A DNA stretch of 64,000 nucleotides from Aldrovandia affinis (Eukaryota; Chordata; Actinopteri; Notacanthiformes; Halosauridae). The stretch spans positions 1,310,675 to 1,374,674 of the forward strand of contig JAINUG010000047.1 of assembly GCA_029706075.1 (NCBI GenBank), written 5' to 3'. Under the pieces are notes generated by a model. That model saw only the letters and a program-made list of their open reading frames with translations. It was not told the origin of the DNA and searched no databases. Every line of letters begins with the position of its first letter. Positions within the stretch are counted from its first letter, which is position 1. Shown one piece after another: positions 36,247-46,233 of the stretch. The translations under genes were made by a program, and so were the position numbers.

Positions 36247-36952
36247 CCCTACGGTCTAACAGCGGGCGATACTAGGCAATAAATTGCCCAGTGGGCGTTC
36301 ACCATGCTTGACTGGCGTCCTCAAAAATGCTTCCGACGTGCTTACAATTTTTTGGCATGGTAAACGAATAGTTCATCATAGATTTTGAGAATCTTTATTG
36401 TAAATATTAGTTGGCTAGCAGTATTGTTTCCTTCAATTATGAACCGCAAACTCAAACTCAGAAGGCTTTTTGCAATTACGGCCATATACTTGCGCTGGAA
36501 ACAGCTCGCAATTTCTCTCCGGTGCGTTTTCCAAACGTACCCATGCGATAAAAAAAATAGCCTTTTAACCAACCCAAACATTAAATAAGATGTATGTAGG
36601 CCATATAAGTTTAGCTAGCTATAAATATTTATGCTTTTAGGATTAAATAAAGTATGGGTACTGCAGACCGCTGTTAACAGTTTCTCCTCACTCATGTTGA
36701 AGTGTCAGAACTAGGAACAAAATTTCGGTGTTGTGTTGGTTTCCGCGTGGAAGGTAAAAAGAGCAAGACATTCATTTGATTGGCTCTTACCGGGCAACAT
36801 TGCCCGAAAGTTCAGAATTTTCAACTTTTCTGGGACACCGAAACGCCCACAAATCGGGCAATGGGTCAGGCACCGGAAGTCGCTCACTCTCATAGAGAAT
36901 CAATGCATTTCCGGCAACTAGTTGCCGAATCGCCCGCTGTTAGACCGTAGGG
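36247..36952. mobile_element. Harbinger-type MITE, 706 bp
   Basis: It has perfect 24-bp terminal inverted repeats starting CCCTACGGTCTAACAGCGGG, flanked by TAA on both sides (36244-36246, 36953-36955). TAA fits the TWA target of PIF/Harbinger elements. There is no transposase ORF. Secondary inverted blocks of the CGGGCAA/TTGCCCG type lie inside. Confidence 0.8.
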
Positions 36953-37128
36953 TAAGAGAGCATTACAGTTCATAAAATCTCTGTAGGCTAACCGCGCTGG
37001 GTTGCCTTTTTCCCTGCTGCGGACTTTGGTTTTTGTTTGTTTCGGGGAGGACAATGCGTTGAGCAGCGGATGTATTCCGGAACTTCAGCGTTGAACTTCA
37101 ACTTCAGCGAACTTGACACAAAACTCTG

Positions 37129-37430
37129 TGGGCCCTAATTTGGTGAATCAGGACGGTGTCGGTAACGCAGACGCAAAGTGAGGATGGTGGCGCTTTAGGG
37201 CGTGTCTAACGCAATTTAGGTAATTTTGTGACTTTCAGGATGATAGCGCACCTCCGGCGCAGTTGTAAAAGAGGTTGGATTAACTTTTAAAAAATACATG
37301 TGGGTGTGGTGGGGGTTTGGTTTCATAATGGCCAATCAGAACACCTATTTTCTATCCCTTTAAATACCAGTGCGCTAACGCTATAGCAAATTGGCAATTT
37401 CCTGACATGGATGACACGCACATTAATTTG
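37129..37430. mobile_element. Possible left half of an interrupted hAT-like MITE
   Basis: It begins GGGCCCTAATTTGG. The segment at 46109-46233 ends with the near-complement AAAATAGGGCCC, and both halves share GGCGCTA/AACGC-rich sequence. The L2-like LINE appears to have inserted between them. I could not confirm a target-site duplication, so the pairing is tentative. Confidence 0.35.
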
Positions 37431-38059
37431 TTATTTTCATGATTTGAGTTTATATTTTGAGACCTACATTGTTAAAAGACATTTATTTTACCATCTCTTT
37501 TTTTCCTTATTTGTACGCTTTCCAACTTAAAAAATAACATTTCTTTATATATTACTGGAGTGGACCCCCTTCCAATTCACATAAATTATACCTGTTTAGT
37601 TCTCTGCTGACAGTCGGGTGTAGGAAAAGTAATAAACTAATTTGCATGTTGTACAAGACTGGAAGAAACTGCATGTACAGCCGAACTGATAGCCATCTGG
37701 CCAACACCGGCTACCAAACCCAGGGTATCGCTCACGGTATCGCCTTCGGCGTCCAATTATGTACTCCATTTTCTGTAGTGCAAATGGAAAGAATAAAACC
37801 TTTTCACATAAGAAAAACAATGTGCATACAAACATATATTTAGTTAACAGGTGTATCTTACTGAATGGTAGCGATGGATGGCCTGCTGGCTTCAGTCTTT
37901 CATGTCTGTGCATTGAATAACCACAAGCTTTTAGCTTATATTTATTAGTTTTTAGGGTAATTGATTACAGCCCATGGATTGGACGATTTGCCTCAACGTG
38001 GGGCGAAATTCACAATATTGACAAAACATTCTCATGTGATTTCAGATAACCCTATGTTC

Positions 38060-38249
38060 ATATGTGCGCATCAATAAAGTCACCAAATGGCACAGAGCGC
38101 CAGCGTTTGACTTGGGCTTCATAAACAATTGGCCCACTTTTTGGGGAAAGCCTGGCTTACTGAAGAGAGACGGACTCCACCCGAGCTGGAGAGGTGCTCT
38201 TCTATTATCTAGATTTTTTTCCCGTAGTATAAACTCGCAAAATGTATGA
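38060..38249 (+). pseudogene. LINE ORF1 C-terminal end (esterase-like)
   Basis: The translation reads FDLGFINNWPTFWGKPGLLK followed by RDGLHPSWRGALLLSRF. The DGLHP block is the Asp-x-x-His end of the SGNH/GDSL esterase-like domain found in ORF1 of CR1/L2 LINEs. The start is missing, so the element is 5'-truncated near 38050. Confidence 0.65.
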
Positions 38250-38495
38250 CCTCTCAGAGCGCTAGCCAGGCAGCAGACTTCTGGTCCTAAACTACTGTCT
38301 GCTAGCTTCCAAAAACCTGTGACTAGCTTAGCTATTGAGACTGTGTCTGTCCCTCGTTTTTGAAATGGTTTTAGAAGTAAAAAGCTATCTGAGCACACTG
38401 GCTGTCGTGGCATTTGTGTACGTAATCTTATTTATATTAAAACCTCTCAGCCTGTAGTAAGTGTTGCCTGTAATAAGACACATCTTAAATGTGGA

Positions 38496-39206
38496 TTGTT
38501 AAATGTTAGATCACTTTCCCCCAAGGCGGTTCTTGTGAACGAACTAATCACGGACCATAGTTTTGACCTGATTAGTTTCACTGAAACCTGGCTTAGGCCT
38601 GATGAATACAGTACACTTAATGAGGCATCTCCTTATGGTTATGCCAGCTGCCAAGCGCCGCATCTGTCCGGTAGAGGGGGCGGTGTTTCTGTGATTTTTT
38701 CGACAAAATTCTGTTTCACACCTAAATGTGGGGATAAGTTCTCCTCTTTTGAATCGCTTGTTATGCTTTCTGGGCGGTCAAAAGATAAAGTTACCTCAGT
38801 GCAATCCTTCCTCTTAGTAAGTATTTATAGACCACCTGGACCGTATACTGTCTTTCTTTCTGAGTTTGCAGAGGTTTTATCAAGCTTGACAACTATGGCA
38901 GATAAAGTTGTGATTGTTGGAGATTTCAACATACATGTCCCTTTAGAACTGGCTTTTGCAGCTATTATTGACTCTGTTGGTTTTATTCAAAATATATCTG
39001 AACCAACCCACCGCCATAACCATACCTTAGATTTAGTCTTATCCTATGGTATCGATGTCGAGAATATAATTGTGTCTCCCCATAATCCTGTACTATCGGA
39101 TCACTTTTTGATTACTTTTGAAATTCAGATAAATATTCCTATTCAATCGGAACCTAGATACTATTCCAGCCGCTCTATAAATTCATTGACGGCTTCAAAA
39201 TTATAA
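38496..39206 (+). pseudogene. LINE AP endonuclease segment
   Basis: An open segment of 236 codons with the APE-type motifs in order: LNVRSLSPK, ISFTETWL, GGGVSVIF, VSIYRPPG, VIVGDFNIH and LSDHFLITFE. It cuts target DNA for target-primed reverse transcription. A frame change just before 39206 introduces a stop. About 14 bp further, a solo LTR interrupts the coding sequence. Confidence 0.88.
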
Positions 39207-39220
39207 ACATACTTCCCGAA

Positions 39221-40127
39221 TGTGAGGTATGGGATAAGGACCCAGATGCAGACCAGGATCAGGCAAAAAGGAACGTTTAATTCAGGCAGGGGTCAAAACC
39301 AGTAGTCAGGGTAATGAAGGTACAAAATCAAAATCCAAAGAGAAGTCACAAACAATCCAAAAGTCAAAACCAGAAAATCAGAAAAGGCAAACAAACAGAA
39401 TCGGCAGGCAAACGCGAAGTGAAAAAACAGAAGGGATGTCTCGGGAAAATGCTACAGACTCTGGCTTACTGACAATCGGCACAGGGAATGAAGATCAACG
39501 TTCTGACGGGGAAGGAACATAAACACGGAACTTATATACAAGCAGGGAAGGGAAACACAATAGGAATCAGGTGTGACTGGGAGGAGAGAGGGGTAGGAAC
39601 ACAGGTGAAAACGATGGGATTCGTTAATACAATAACGAGGGGAAACGAAAGACACGGACTGGGAATAACACAGACACATAGACAATAAACGACCTGGAAG
39701 AGCAGGCAGACACGTGCATAGTTCGAAGGGGAGGAACGCATAAATAAATCTGCGTGCAAATGAAGTGAAACGTGAGAAGCGTACAGGGATAGGACAACGA
39801 GAGAGAGAATGATAGCGATAGTTAGAAGCGTGAGATAATTAGTGATTAGTAATGTTAGTAACTTAATCTAAATCCCTAATGTTAGTAGTTTAGTAGGTTA
39901 GTACTATATACATCTAACTAATATATACAAAGTGTTATAGGAAGAAAGAAAGAAGTAAAACGAGGACGGAAAAAAACGAAACATAGAATTTCCAGAAGTG
40001 CATGACAAAAGAGGAGTGGATCTCGAAACAAACAGGAACAATGACAAACGGGGAACAGAACGTGAATGATGAATGAAAAATAAACAAAGTACAAAAACTA
40101 ACCGAACAGATGATGCAAAACATAACA
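39221..40127 (-). mobile_element. Solo LTR, 907 bp
   Basis: It starts TGTGAGG and ends CATAACA, and is flanked by the 5-bp duplication CCGAA (39216-39220 and 40128-40132). The LINE reading frame on either side fits together when the insert and one duplication are skipped. There is no internal ORF, primer site or second LTR, so it is a solo LTR left after recombination. On the minus strand an ATTAAA lies near its end, so minus orientation is likely. Confidence 0.8.
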
Positions 40128-40633
40128 CCGAATCGTTAGTATCAAGTCAGGACCCAAATAGCTTTTTGTCAATTGATCATCAAACAGATGCGCTAAATCA
40201 TATTTTACGGAATACACTTGATGCGGTCGCACCCCTCAAGAGGAAAAAATGCAGTCAGAAGAAACTTGCACCCTGGTTTACTGACCATACCCGTGCCCTT
40301 AAACAAGTTTCGAGGAAATTAGAACGCAGATGGCGCTCTACCAATTTAGAGGTTTTTCGCTCTGCTTGGAAGGACAGCCTCATAGAATACAAGCATGCCC
40401 TTACTACAGCTAGGTCATCGTACTTCTCAAAATTAATTGACCAGAATAAAAACAACCCAAGATTTCTATTTAACACGGTAGCTAAACTGACAAAAAATCA
40501 GTCTTCAGATTGCATCAGTTATCCTTCTAACTATAATTGTAATGACTTCATGAACTCGTTTACTGATAAGATTGAGACAATCAGAGAACAAATGATGAAA
40601 ATGACTCTAATATCTAGCACTCCAACTCCCTAG
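40128..40633 (+). pseudogene. LINE ORF2 linker between endonuclease and RT
   Basis: The frame reads DALNHILRNTLDAVAPLKRK, APWFTDHTRALKQVSRKLER and FLFNTVAKLTKN, the usual linker before RT in L2/CR1-group LINEs. It ends in a stop but stays in the same frame as the RT part. Confidence 0.75.
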
Positions 40634-40690
40634 ATAGCACAGGGCTATCAGGAGCAGGGTTGCATAGAGACCCTTGAGTTTTTCACTCCC

Positions 40691-42250
40691 TTGGATCTGG
40701 ACAAATTTAGTAAACTGGTTATGTCCTCCAAGTCATCTACATGTCTGTTAGACCCCATACCAACAAAGCTTATTAAAGAGCTTTTGCCTGTGCTAGGCCA
40801 GCCCATGATAGATATCATAAATACATCCCTATTATTGGGTTGCGTACCTAAGTCTTTAAAAGTGGCAGTAATCAAGCCTCTTCTAAAGAAACCAAATCTT
40901 GACCCTGTTAATCTGAAGAACTATAGGCCCATTTAAAATCTTCCCTTTTTGTCAAACATTTTTGAGAAATCTGTAGCTCAACAATTAACTGCTTTCCTAA
41001 AAACAAATAATCTGTATGAAACACTACAATCAGATTTTAGACCAAACCATAGCACTGAGACGGCACTTATTAAAGTTGTAAATGACTTACTGTTAGCATT
41101 GGATACTGGTTGTGTTTCTATTCTAGTGCTCCTTGACATAAGTGCTGCTTTTGACACTATTGACCACCAGATTCTCCTTCATAGGCTAGAAAACCTGGTT
41201 GGTTTGCGTGGACGGGCACTCTCATGGTTTAAATCATACTTATCAGACAGGCTTCAATTTGTGCAATTAGATCAAGAGTTCTCTGACTACTCTCGGGTTA
41301 AATATGGTATTCCACAAGGCTCAGTGCTGGGACCATTATTGTTCTCATTATACTTGCTACCACTGGGTAATGTTATTCGTAAACATGGTGTGGATTTCCA
41401 TTGCTATGCAGATGATACACAGCTGTACATATCAATGAAACCAGGTGAAATACTTCAACTCACTCAATTAGAGGCTTGTATCTCTGATATAAAGAATTGG
41501 ATGACAGTCAATGTCCTGCTTTTAAATTCAGATAAAACAGAGATGATGGTTTTGGGCCCCAAAAAATTAAGGAACAAGGTGGATCTGCAGTTAAATGCAG
41601 GTGATTGCATAGTTGCATCAAGTCTAATGGTTAAGAACCTTGGTTTTATTATTGATCAGGACCTTACATTTGACACTCATATTAAAAACACTTCCAGAGT
41701 AGCTTTCTTTCACCTAAGAGACATAGCTAAAATTCTGCACATTCTGTCATTAGAGGATGCAAAAACCTTTATGCATGCTTTTGTCACATCAAGGCTAGAC
41801 TATTGTAATGCCTTATTAGCCGGCTCCTCTAGTAGCTCTCTAAAGAGTCTTCAACTAGTACAGAATACAGCGGCACACATTTTGACTAGATCCAAGAAGT
41901 ATGAGCACATTACTCCTGTGTTAGCATCACTACATTGGCTTCCTATTAAATATCGGGCTGATTATAAAGTACTGTTGCTAACTTATAAAGCAGTGAACAG
42001 ACTTGCACCTTTATATCTTACCGAAATGATTGCCCCTTATAAGCCGACACGACTGCTTCGTTCACAAGAAGCCGGCCATCTATTACTCCCTAGAATTTTG
42101 AAAAGCACAGCTGGTGGTAGAGCCTCCTGTTTTAGAGCTCCTCTGTTGTGGAATGGTTTACCAAGGCATGTTAGGGATTCAGACACAGTTTCAATTTTTA
42201 AGTGTAGATTAAAAACATATCTTTTCAGCTTAGCCTACTGCCAAACATAG
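40691..42250 (+). pseudogene. LINE reverse transcriptase with C-terminal region
   Basis: RT blocks are present in order: KPLLKKPNLDPVNLKNYRPI (followed by a TAA stop at 40934-40936), [25 protein letters not shown] and YADDTQLY with its catalytic Asp pair. The C-terminal [32 protein letters not shown] and [14 protein letters not shown] follow. From 40937 to 42250 the frame is open for 433 or more codons. The single stop in the fingers region, together with the upstream stop, makes the copy defective in place. Confidence 0.9.
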
Positions 42251-42830
42251 TCTAGGTGGAGAGCTGGAGAAGGCCGTGCCTTAGTGTCTTATGGAGTGAG
42301 AAACTTTCCATACTGTCACCTCCTCAATGTGTTACCACCACTGTTATGCTGGTTATCCTTGATCAGGTGTGGATGGTTTGGAACTCTCATGGCTGCGTGT
42401 TTTCTCTGTCCCTCTCCTAATAGGTATGCAGCTTACACCTGTCGGGGCTATCTGTATCATGCTTGTGCTCCCTTGCTCTTACATAATGCTACTGGCTATA
42501 GCACTGCTTTTTTTTCTGACTGCATGTTCTCTTCTCTGCCTCGGCCTCTGACTCGGGGGCACCTGCCCCCGAGCCCTAGATCCTGCGAGAAGTCTGAGCT
42601 GTCCCCATCAACCCTCACCCCCACGCCAACCCCAGTTCCTGCATCTGGACCCTCTCCGCGTGGTTTAGCCCCCCCTTGCTGACTACCTAACTCAGGAGGG
42701 GCAAAGTCTTTCAGCCCTGAGTCACCTTGAACTGACCATGACATGGTCTTTTTTGGACACACCCTGTGCCGGCCAGAAGAGGATGGGCTCCCTCCCTTTT
42801 AGTCTGGTTCCTCCCAAGGTTTATCCCTAC

Positions 42831-43408
42831 TGTGGTGTCCCCAGGGGTTGGGCGACACTCACGGACCTTGCAGAGGGCGTAGGCAAGTGTAAGAACACGG
42901 AGGAGGCAGTAATATCAGCAACAATTATGATTTATTGTACAAACAAACACGAAACGCAGGGTGGGGTCTTTTGGGGAATACAAACACAAAGTCCACAATC
43001 CTTGTCTCTTTGTCAATGTCCGTAATCCAAATCCACAATCCAGGTCCAAGTTCCGTTGTCCAATCCGTCGTCAAAATCCAAAGCAGCAATCCAAATTCAA
43101 ACACAAAAAACAAACACACTTTCAAAACTCTCTCTCTCAAAAACTCTCTCCAAAAACTCTCTCCAAAAACTCTCAAAAACTCTCTCTCTTCATACCACTC
43201 CTTCCCACGCACGTTCCGACTCCTCTCCAAGAACAATGGGATCGAGTCCTTTAAATAGGCCTTGCAATGGCCTTCAGCTGGTCGTTTGCTCCCCATGCCT
43301 GACTTCGTTCAGGTGTTGCGGTGGCATGCTGGGAAATGTAGTGAAAATGGCTGCCATGTGTTGTAGGCCAGGCAGCCATTTCCTAGTGCAGCCCATCGGG
43401 CTGCCACA
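42831..43408 (-). repeat. 3' LTR of the gripap1-carrying element
   Basis: 578 bp. On the minus strand it starts TGTGGCAGCC and ends GGACACCACA. A TATA-like TATTTAAAGG lies at about 43250 and a poly(A) signal AATAAA near 42930 (both minus strand), fitting a U3-R-U5 layout. Confidence 0.88.
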
Positions 43409-44025
43409 CACCCTCCTCCTCAGCTCTGACCTTGGGAGGGCTGAGCGGCCTATTCCCAGCGGCCACCAGGAGGGTCCCCCTCTCCAGGTCCACTCAGGCA
43501 GTTTTCCACCCGGGTCAAACGTCCAGATCCAATCTCCATTCGCCTGAAAAAATGTCTGGCAGACATTAATGAGTGACGCAAGTTGCTCACCTTTTCTGCC
43601 ACAAAATGGCCACCAGTGGGTACAGGCTCTGGGCTCCACGGACGGAGCGGTCACCGCTCCTGTTCTGGTCTTCACCAACGTTCCCTGGCTCCACCAGTGC
43701 ACGTGATGCAGCTTCATCATCTGGCGTCCTCTCTTGGGCCTTTTCCGCCACTGCCACGTTGCTTCCATGTGGTCAAGTGGGGTAACTGGGGAAAACACAC
43801 TCTTCAGATGGTTAGCTTTATTCTTTACTTTATTTTTCATATTGGCATCTCCTTTCCACAGACGCTTCCCACGGTCCTTTCGTTTACAAGTCAGTCTATT
43901 TTGTTTACCATTTTTCTTCAGATGAGAATTTCCAATATCCCCTTTTCTTCTTTCTTTTTAATGTTAGTGAGGGAGATGGACTTACCACGTCAGGAGATGG
44001 TCGGGTGCTCAAACAGGCCTCGGCC
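43409..44025 (-). other. 3' part of the element interior, possible intron
   Basis: No known domain is encoded. On the minus strand a good donor (GTG|GTAAGT at 43985) and acceptor (TTTTCCCCAG ending at 43786) would define a 200-nt intron just after the ORF's stop. A second donor/acceptor pair (43590 and 43544) is only 47 nt apart, probably too short. A frame of about 150 codons crosses this area (minus, from 43840), rich in Trp, with no recognised similarity. Confidence 0.4.
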
Positions 44026-45408
44026 TTAATTAGAGGCCTTCCTCAACCCTATGGTCCCCCATAGCTCCTCTAGGCTCCCTTGAAGGTCCGGCAGGCTGAG
44101 TGGGACTGAGGACCATTGTCCCCACTCCAATGTCTGGTCATCCTCTCCTGCTGGCTCCATTGGCTGTGAGAACTCCACCTGTGTGCTAGCGTCTTGGGTG
44201 ACAGGAACACACTTTACAACGTCCAGCTCTTCACTCACCCCTTTCAGTCGGTCTTGTAGGTCCAGCACAGTCTCGGCTTGGACCTTCAGTACTTCCCGAA
44301 ATGCATTCTCTGTGGCCCGCTGCTGGGCTTCCATCTCCGCCATTTTCCCCTGAAGCTGTGCGGTTTGCTCCAGCTACAGCTTCTGGACCTGCTCCTGGTG
44401 CTCCAGCGCACTCTTCTCCGCCGTCTCATCCGCCTCTTTGAGTCTGCGCTTGAACCATCCCTTGGTGCCCTCCATGGACTGGATTTGAGCCTGCCGCTTC
44501 TCCACCGTCTGCTGTATGCTCTCCAGCTCCCGAGTGCGGGCCTTCTCGTCGTGGAGCTGTGAGCGGATCTCCTCCTCGGTGCGGTTCTTGTCCTCGTGCA
44601 GGCCGCACAGCTCCTTCTCGTAGCGCGCCCGCACGCCCAACACCTCCTTCTCGTGCTGCAGCCACGCGTCGCTCAGCTCCTCCTCGTGCCGCGACTTCTC
44701 CTGCGCCACGTCGATGGCCAGCTCGTCCAGCATGGCCTTGCGCTTGTCCACCGTCTTCCTGGTCTCCTCCAGCTCCTGCTGGAGTTTGTCCTTCTCTTGG
44801 CCCAGTTCAGTCAGCTGCTCCAGGAGCCGGCTGTTGGCGCGGTTCACCTCCTGCAGCTGGGAGCTGACGTCATCTCTCTGGGCCAGGAGCTTCTCCTGCT
44901 CGGTCTGCCTCTGCTGCAGCTCCACGTTCATCTCCTGCATCTTCAAACACTGTCGCTGCTCATCCTCACGCATCTGGGTTAGGGCTCTCACCTGCTCTTT
45001 GAGCGCCAGGTTGTGGGACTCGACACGCCTCATCTCATCGCCATGGGACGCCTTCTCCTTTTCCATCTCCCCAGCCATGATTCCCAGCACTCCCAGGGAG
45101 TCCATGTGGTGCTCCTCTCGCAACTTCATCACCGCCAGCAAGTGGCGCTCCTCTGAGGCGCTCACCTCCAGCTTTGCCTTGCACAGCTCAAGCTGGGCAC
45201 TCCGCTTCAGCTGTTGGACCTCACGGAGGGTGACACGCCATTGGTCCTCCACCATGGCTGCCCGTCTTTTCAGTCTCTCCATCTCTTCCTTCATGGAGTC
45301 CGTTGCACAAACCAAAGAAGAATCCTGCTGCACTACCTCCTCTTGCCTATAGGTGCCCTCTGCCCGCATTCTCCACCATATGTGGTGTCCCCAGGGGTTG
45401 GGCGACAC
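44026..45408 (-). CDS. Captured GRIPAP1 (GRASP-1)-like coiled-coil ORF
   Basis: The frame has 461 codons with one internal TAG at 44374-44376, so 344 residues are read before the stop. Residues 40-340 are an almost continuous coiled coil rich in Glu, Lys, Gln and Leu. Residues about 166-330 match GRIPAP1 as I remember it: ANSRLLEQL (181), [10 protein letters not shown] (222), [16 protein letters not shown] (252), [10 protein letters not shown] (287) and [12 protein letters not shown] (316). GRIPAP1 is a Rab4-effector coiled-coil protein of recycling endosomes. The first Met lies in LTR sequence; MKEEMERL (residue 39) is a likelier start. The frame is intronless and lies within an LTR element, so this is a retro-captured host sequence. 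After the TAG the frame continues with another coiled coil ([15 protein letters not shown]) and an acidic end. Confidence 0.8.
45361..45378 (-). promoter_or_regulatory. Primer-binding-type site next to the 5' LTR
   Basis: Two bases after the LTR end (minus strand) is TGGTGGAGAATGCGGGCA, beginning with TGG as expected for a tRNA-primer complement. The matching tRNA was not assigned. Confidence 0.5.
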
Positions 45409-45958
45409 TCACGGACCTTGCAGAGGGCGTAGGCAAGTGTAAGAACACGGAGGAGGCAGTAATATCAGCAACAATTATGATTTATTGTACAAACAAACAC
45501 GAAACGCAGGGTGGGGTCTTTTGGGGAATACAAACACAAAGTCCACAATCCTTGTCTCTTTGTCAATGTCCGTAATCCAAATCCACAATCCAGGTCCAAG
45601 TTCCGTTGTCCAATCCGTCGTCAAAATCCAAAGCAGCAATCCAAATTCAAACACAAAAACAAACACACTTTCAAAACTCTCTCTCTCAAAAACTCTCTCC
45701 AAAAAACTCTCTCCAAAAACTCTCAAAAACTCTCTCTCTTCATACCACTCCTTCCCACACACGTTCCGACTGCTCTCCAAGAACAATGGGATCGAGTCCT
45801 TTAAATAGGCCTTGCAATGGCCTTCAGCTGGTCGTTTGCTCCCCATGCCTGACTTCGTTCAGGTGTTGCAGTGGCATGCTGGGAAATGTAGTGAAAATGG
45901 CTGCCATGTGTTGTAGGCCAGGCAGCCATTTCCTAGTGCAGCCCATCAGGCTGCCACA
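45381..45958 (-). repeat. 5' LTR of the gripap1-carrying element
   Basis: 578 bp, same length as the other LTR. Its differences are GC->AC near 45758, C->G near 45772, G->A near 45870 and G->A near 45949, plus two 1-base length changes in A runs. Confidence 0.88.
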
Positions 45959-46108
45959 CTACCAAGGGAGTTTTTCCTTGCCACTGTTGCCTTTAGGCTT
46001 GCTTTTGGGAGGGTCTAGGCCTGGGCTCCCCCTCTGTTAAGCGTTTTGTGACAATTCAATTGTGAAAAGCGCTATACAAATAAATTTGATTTGATTTGAT
46101 TTGATTTA

Positions 46109-46233
46109 ATTGCGCACCATGAAATTGCCCAAATCGGCGGAGACAGGAAATGTTCCGTTTGCGACAGACGAAACTGGCAATTTGCCAGCGCTAGGGCATA
46201 ACGCCGCTTAGCGCCGACATGAAAATAGGGCCC
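46109..46233. mobile_element. Possible right half of the interrupted hAT-like MITE
   Basis: It ends AAAATAGGGCCC, complementary to the GGGCCCTAATTT at 37131, and is rich in GGCGCTA/GCCGCTTAGCGCC blocks typical of hAT-like MITEs. It directly follows the LINE's (TTTGAT)n tail. Confidence 0.35.

Larger units (their letters stand above)
42831..45958 (-). mobile_element. Non-autonomous LTR retroelement carrying a gripap1-like ORF
   Basis: Two 578-bp LTRs (42831-43408 and 45381-45958) differ by about four substitutions and two 1-base indels, and the element is flanked by CTAC duplications (42827-42830, 45959-45962). On the minus strand a purine tract (GAGGAGGAGGGTG) precedes the 3' LTR and a TGG-starting sequence follows the 5' LTR. 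The 1,972-bp interior has no gag, protease, RT or integrase. It holds a 461-codon frame resembling the cellular protein GRIPAP1. Mobility would need enzymes from another element. LTR similarity implies a recent insertion. Confidence 0.88.
38050..46108 (+). mobile_element. L2/CR1-group LINE, interrupted by two LTR elements
   Basis: Plus-strand LINE with an ORF1 end (38060-38249), an AP endonuclease (38496-39206), a linker (40128-40633), RT (40691-42250) and a 3' end with the pattern AAAGCGCTATACAAATAAAT and (TTTGAT)n at 46081-46107. A 907-bp solo LTR splits it at 39221-40127 and a 3.1-kb LTR element splits its 3' UTR at 42831-45958. Both insertions are marked by target-site duplications. A few stops and one frameshift make it inactive. 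RT features point to the L2/CR1/Rex1 group; the exact clade is uncertain. Confidence 0.88.

Noticed and set aside
36236-36252. Interstitial telomere repeat (AACCCTAACCCTA)
   Set aside because: Only about two units, produced where the Harbinger-type element meets its TAA target.
43544-43590. Second intron in the gripap1-carrying element
   Set aside because: The donor-acceptor distance is only 47 nt, below the usual vertebrate minimum.
44026-45408. The real host gripap1 gene
   Set aside because: The region is intronless over hundreds of codons, covers only part of the protein, is bounded by LTRs with a target duplication, and carries an in-frame TAG.
44278-45575. Long plus-strand Leu/Ser/Arg-rich open frames
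   Set aside because: They are the antisense of the GRIPAP1-like ORF; their composition simply mirrors its GC-rich codons, and they have no domain.
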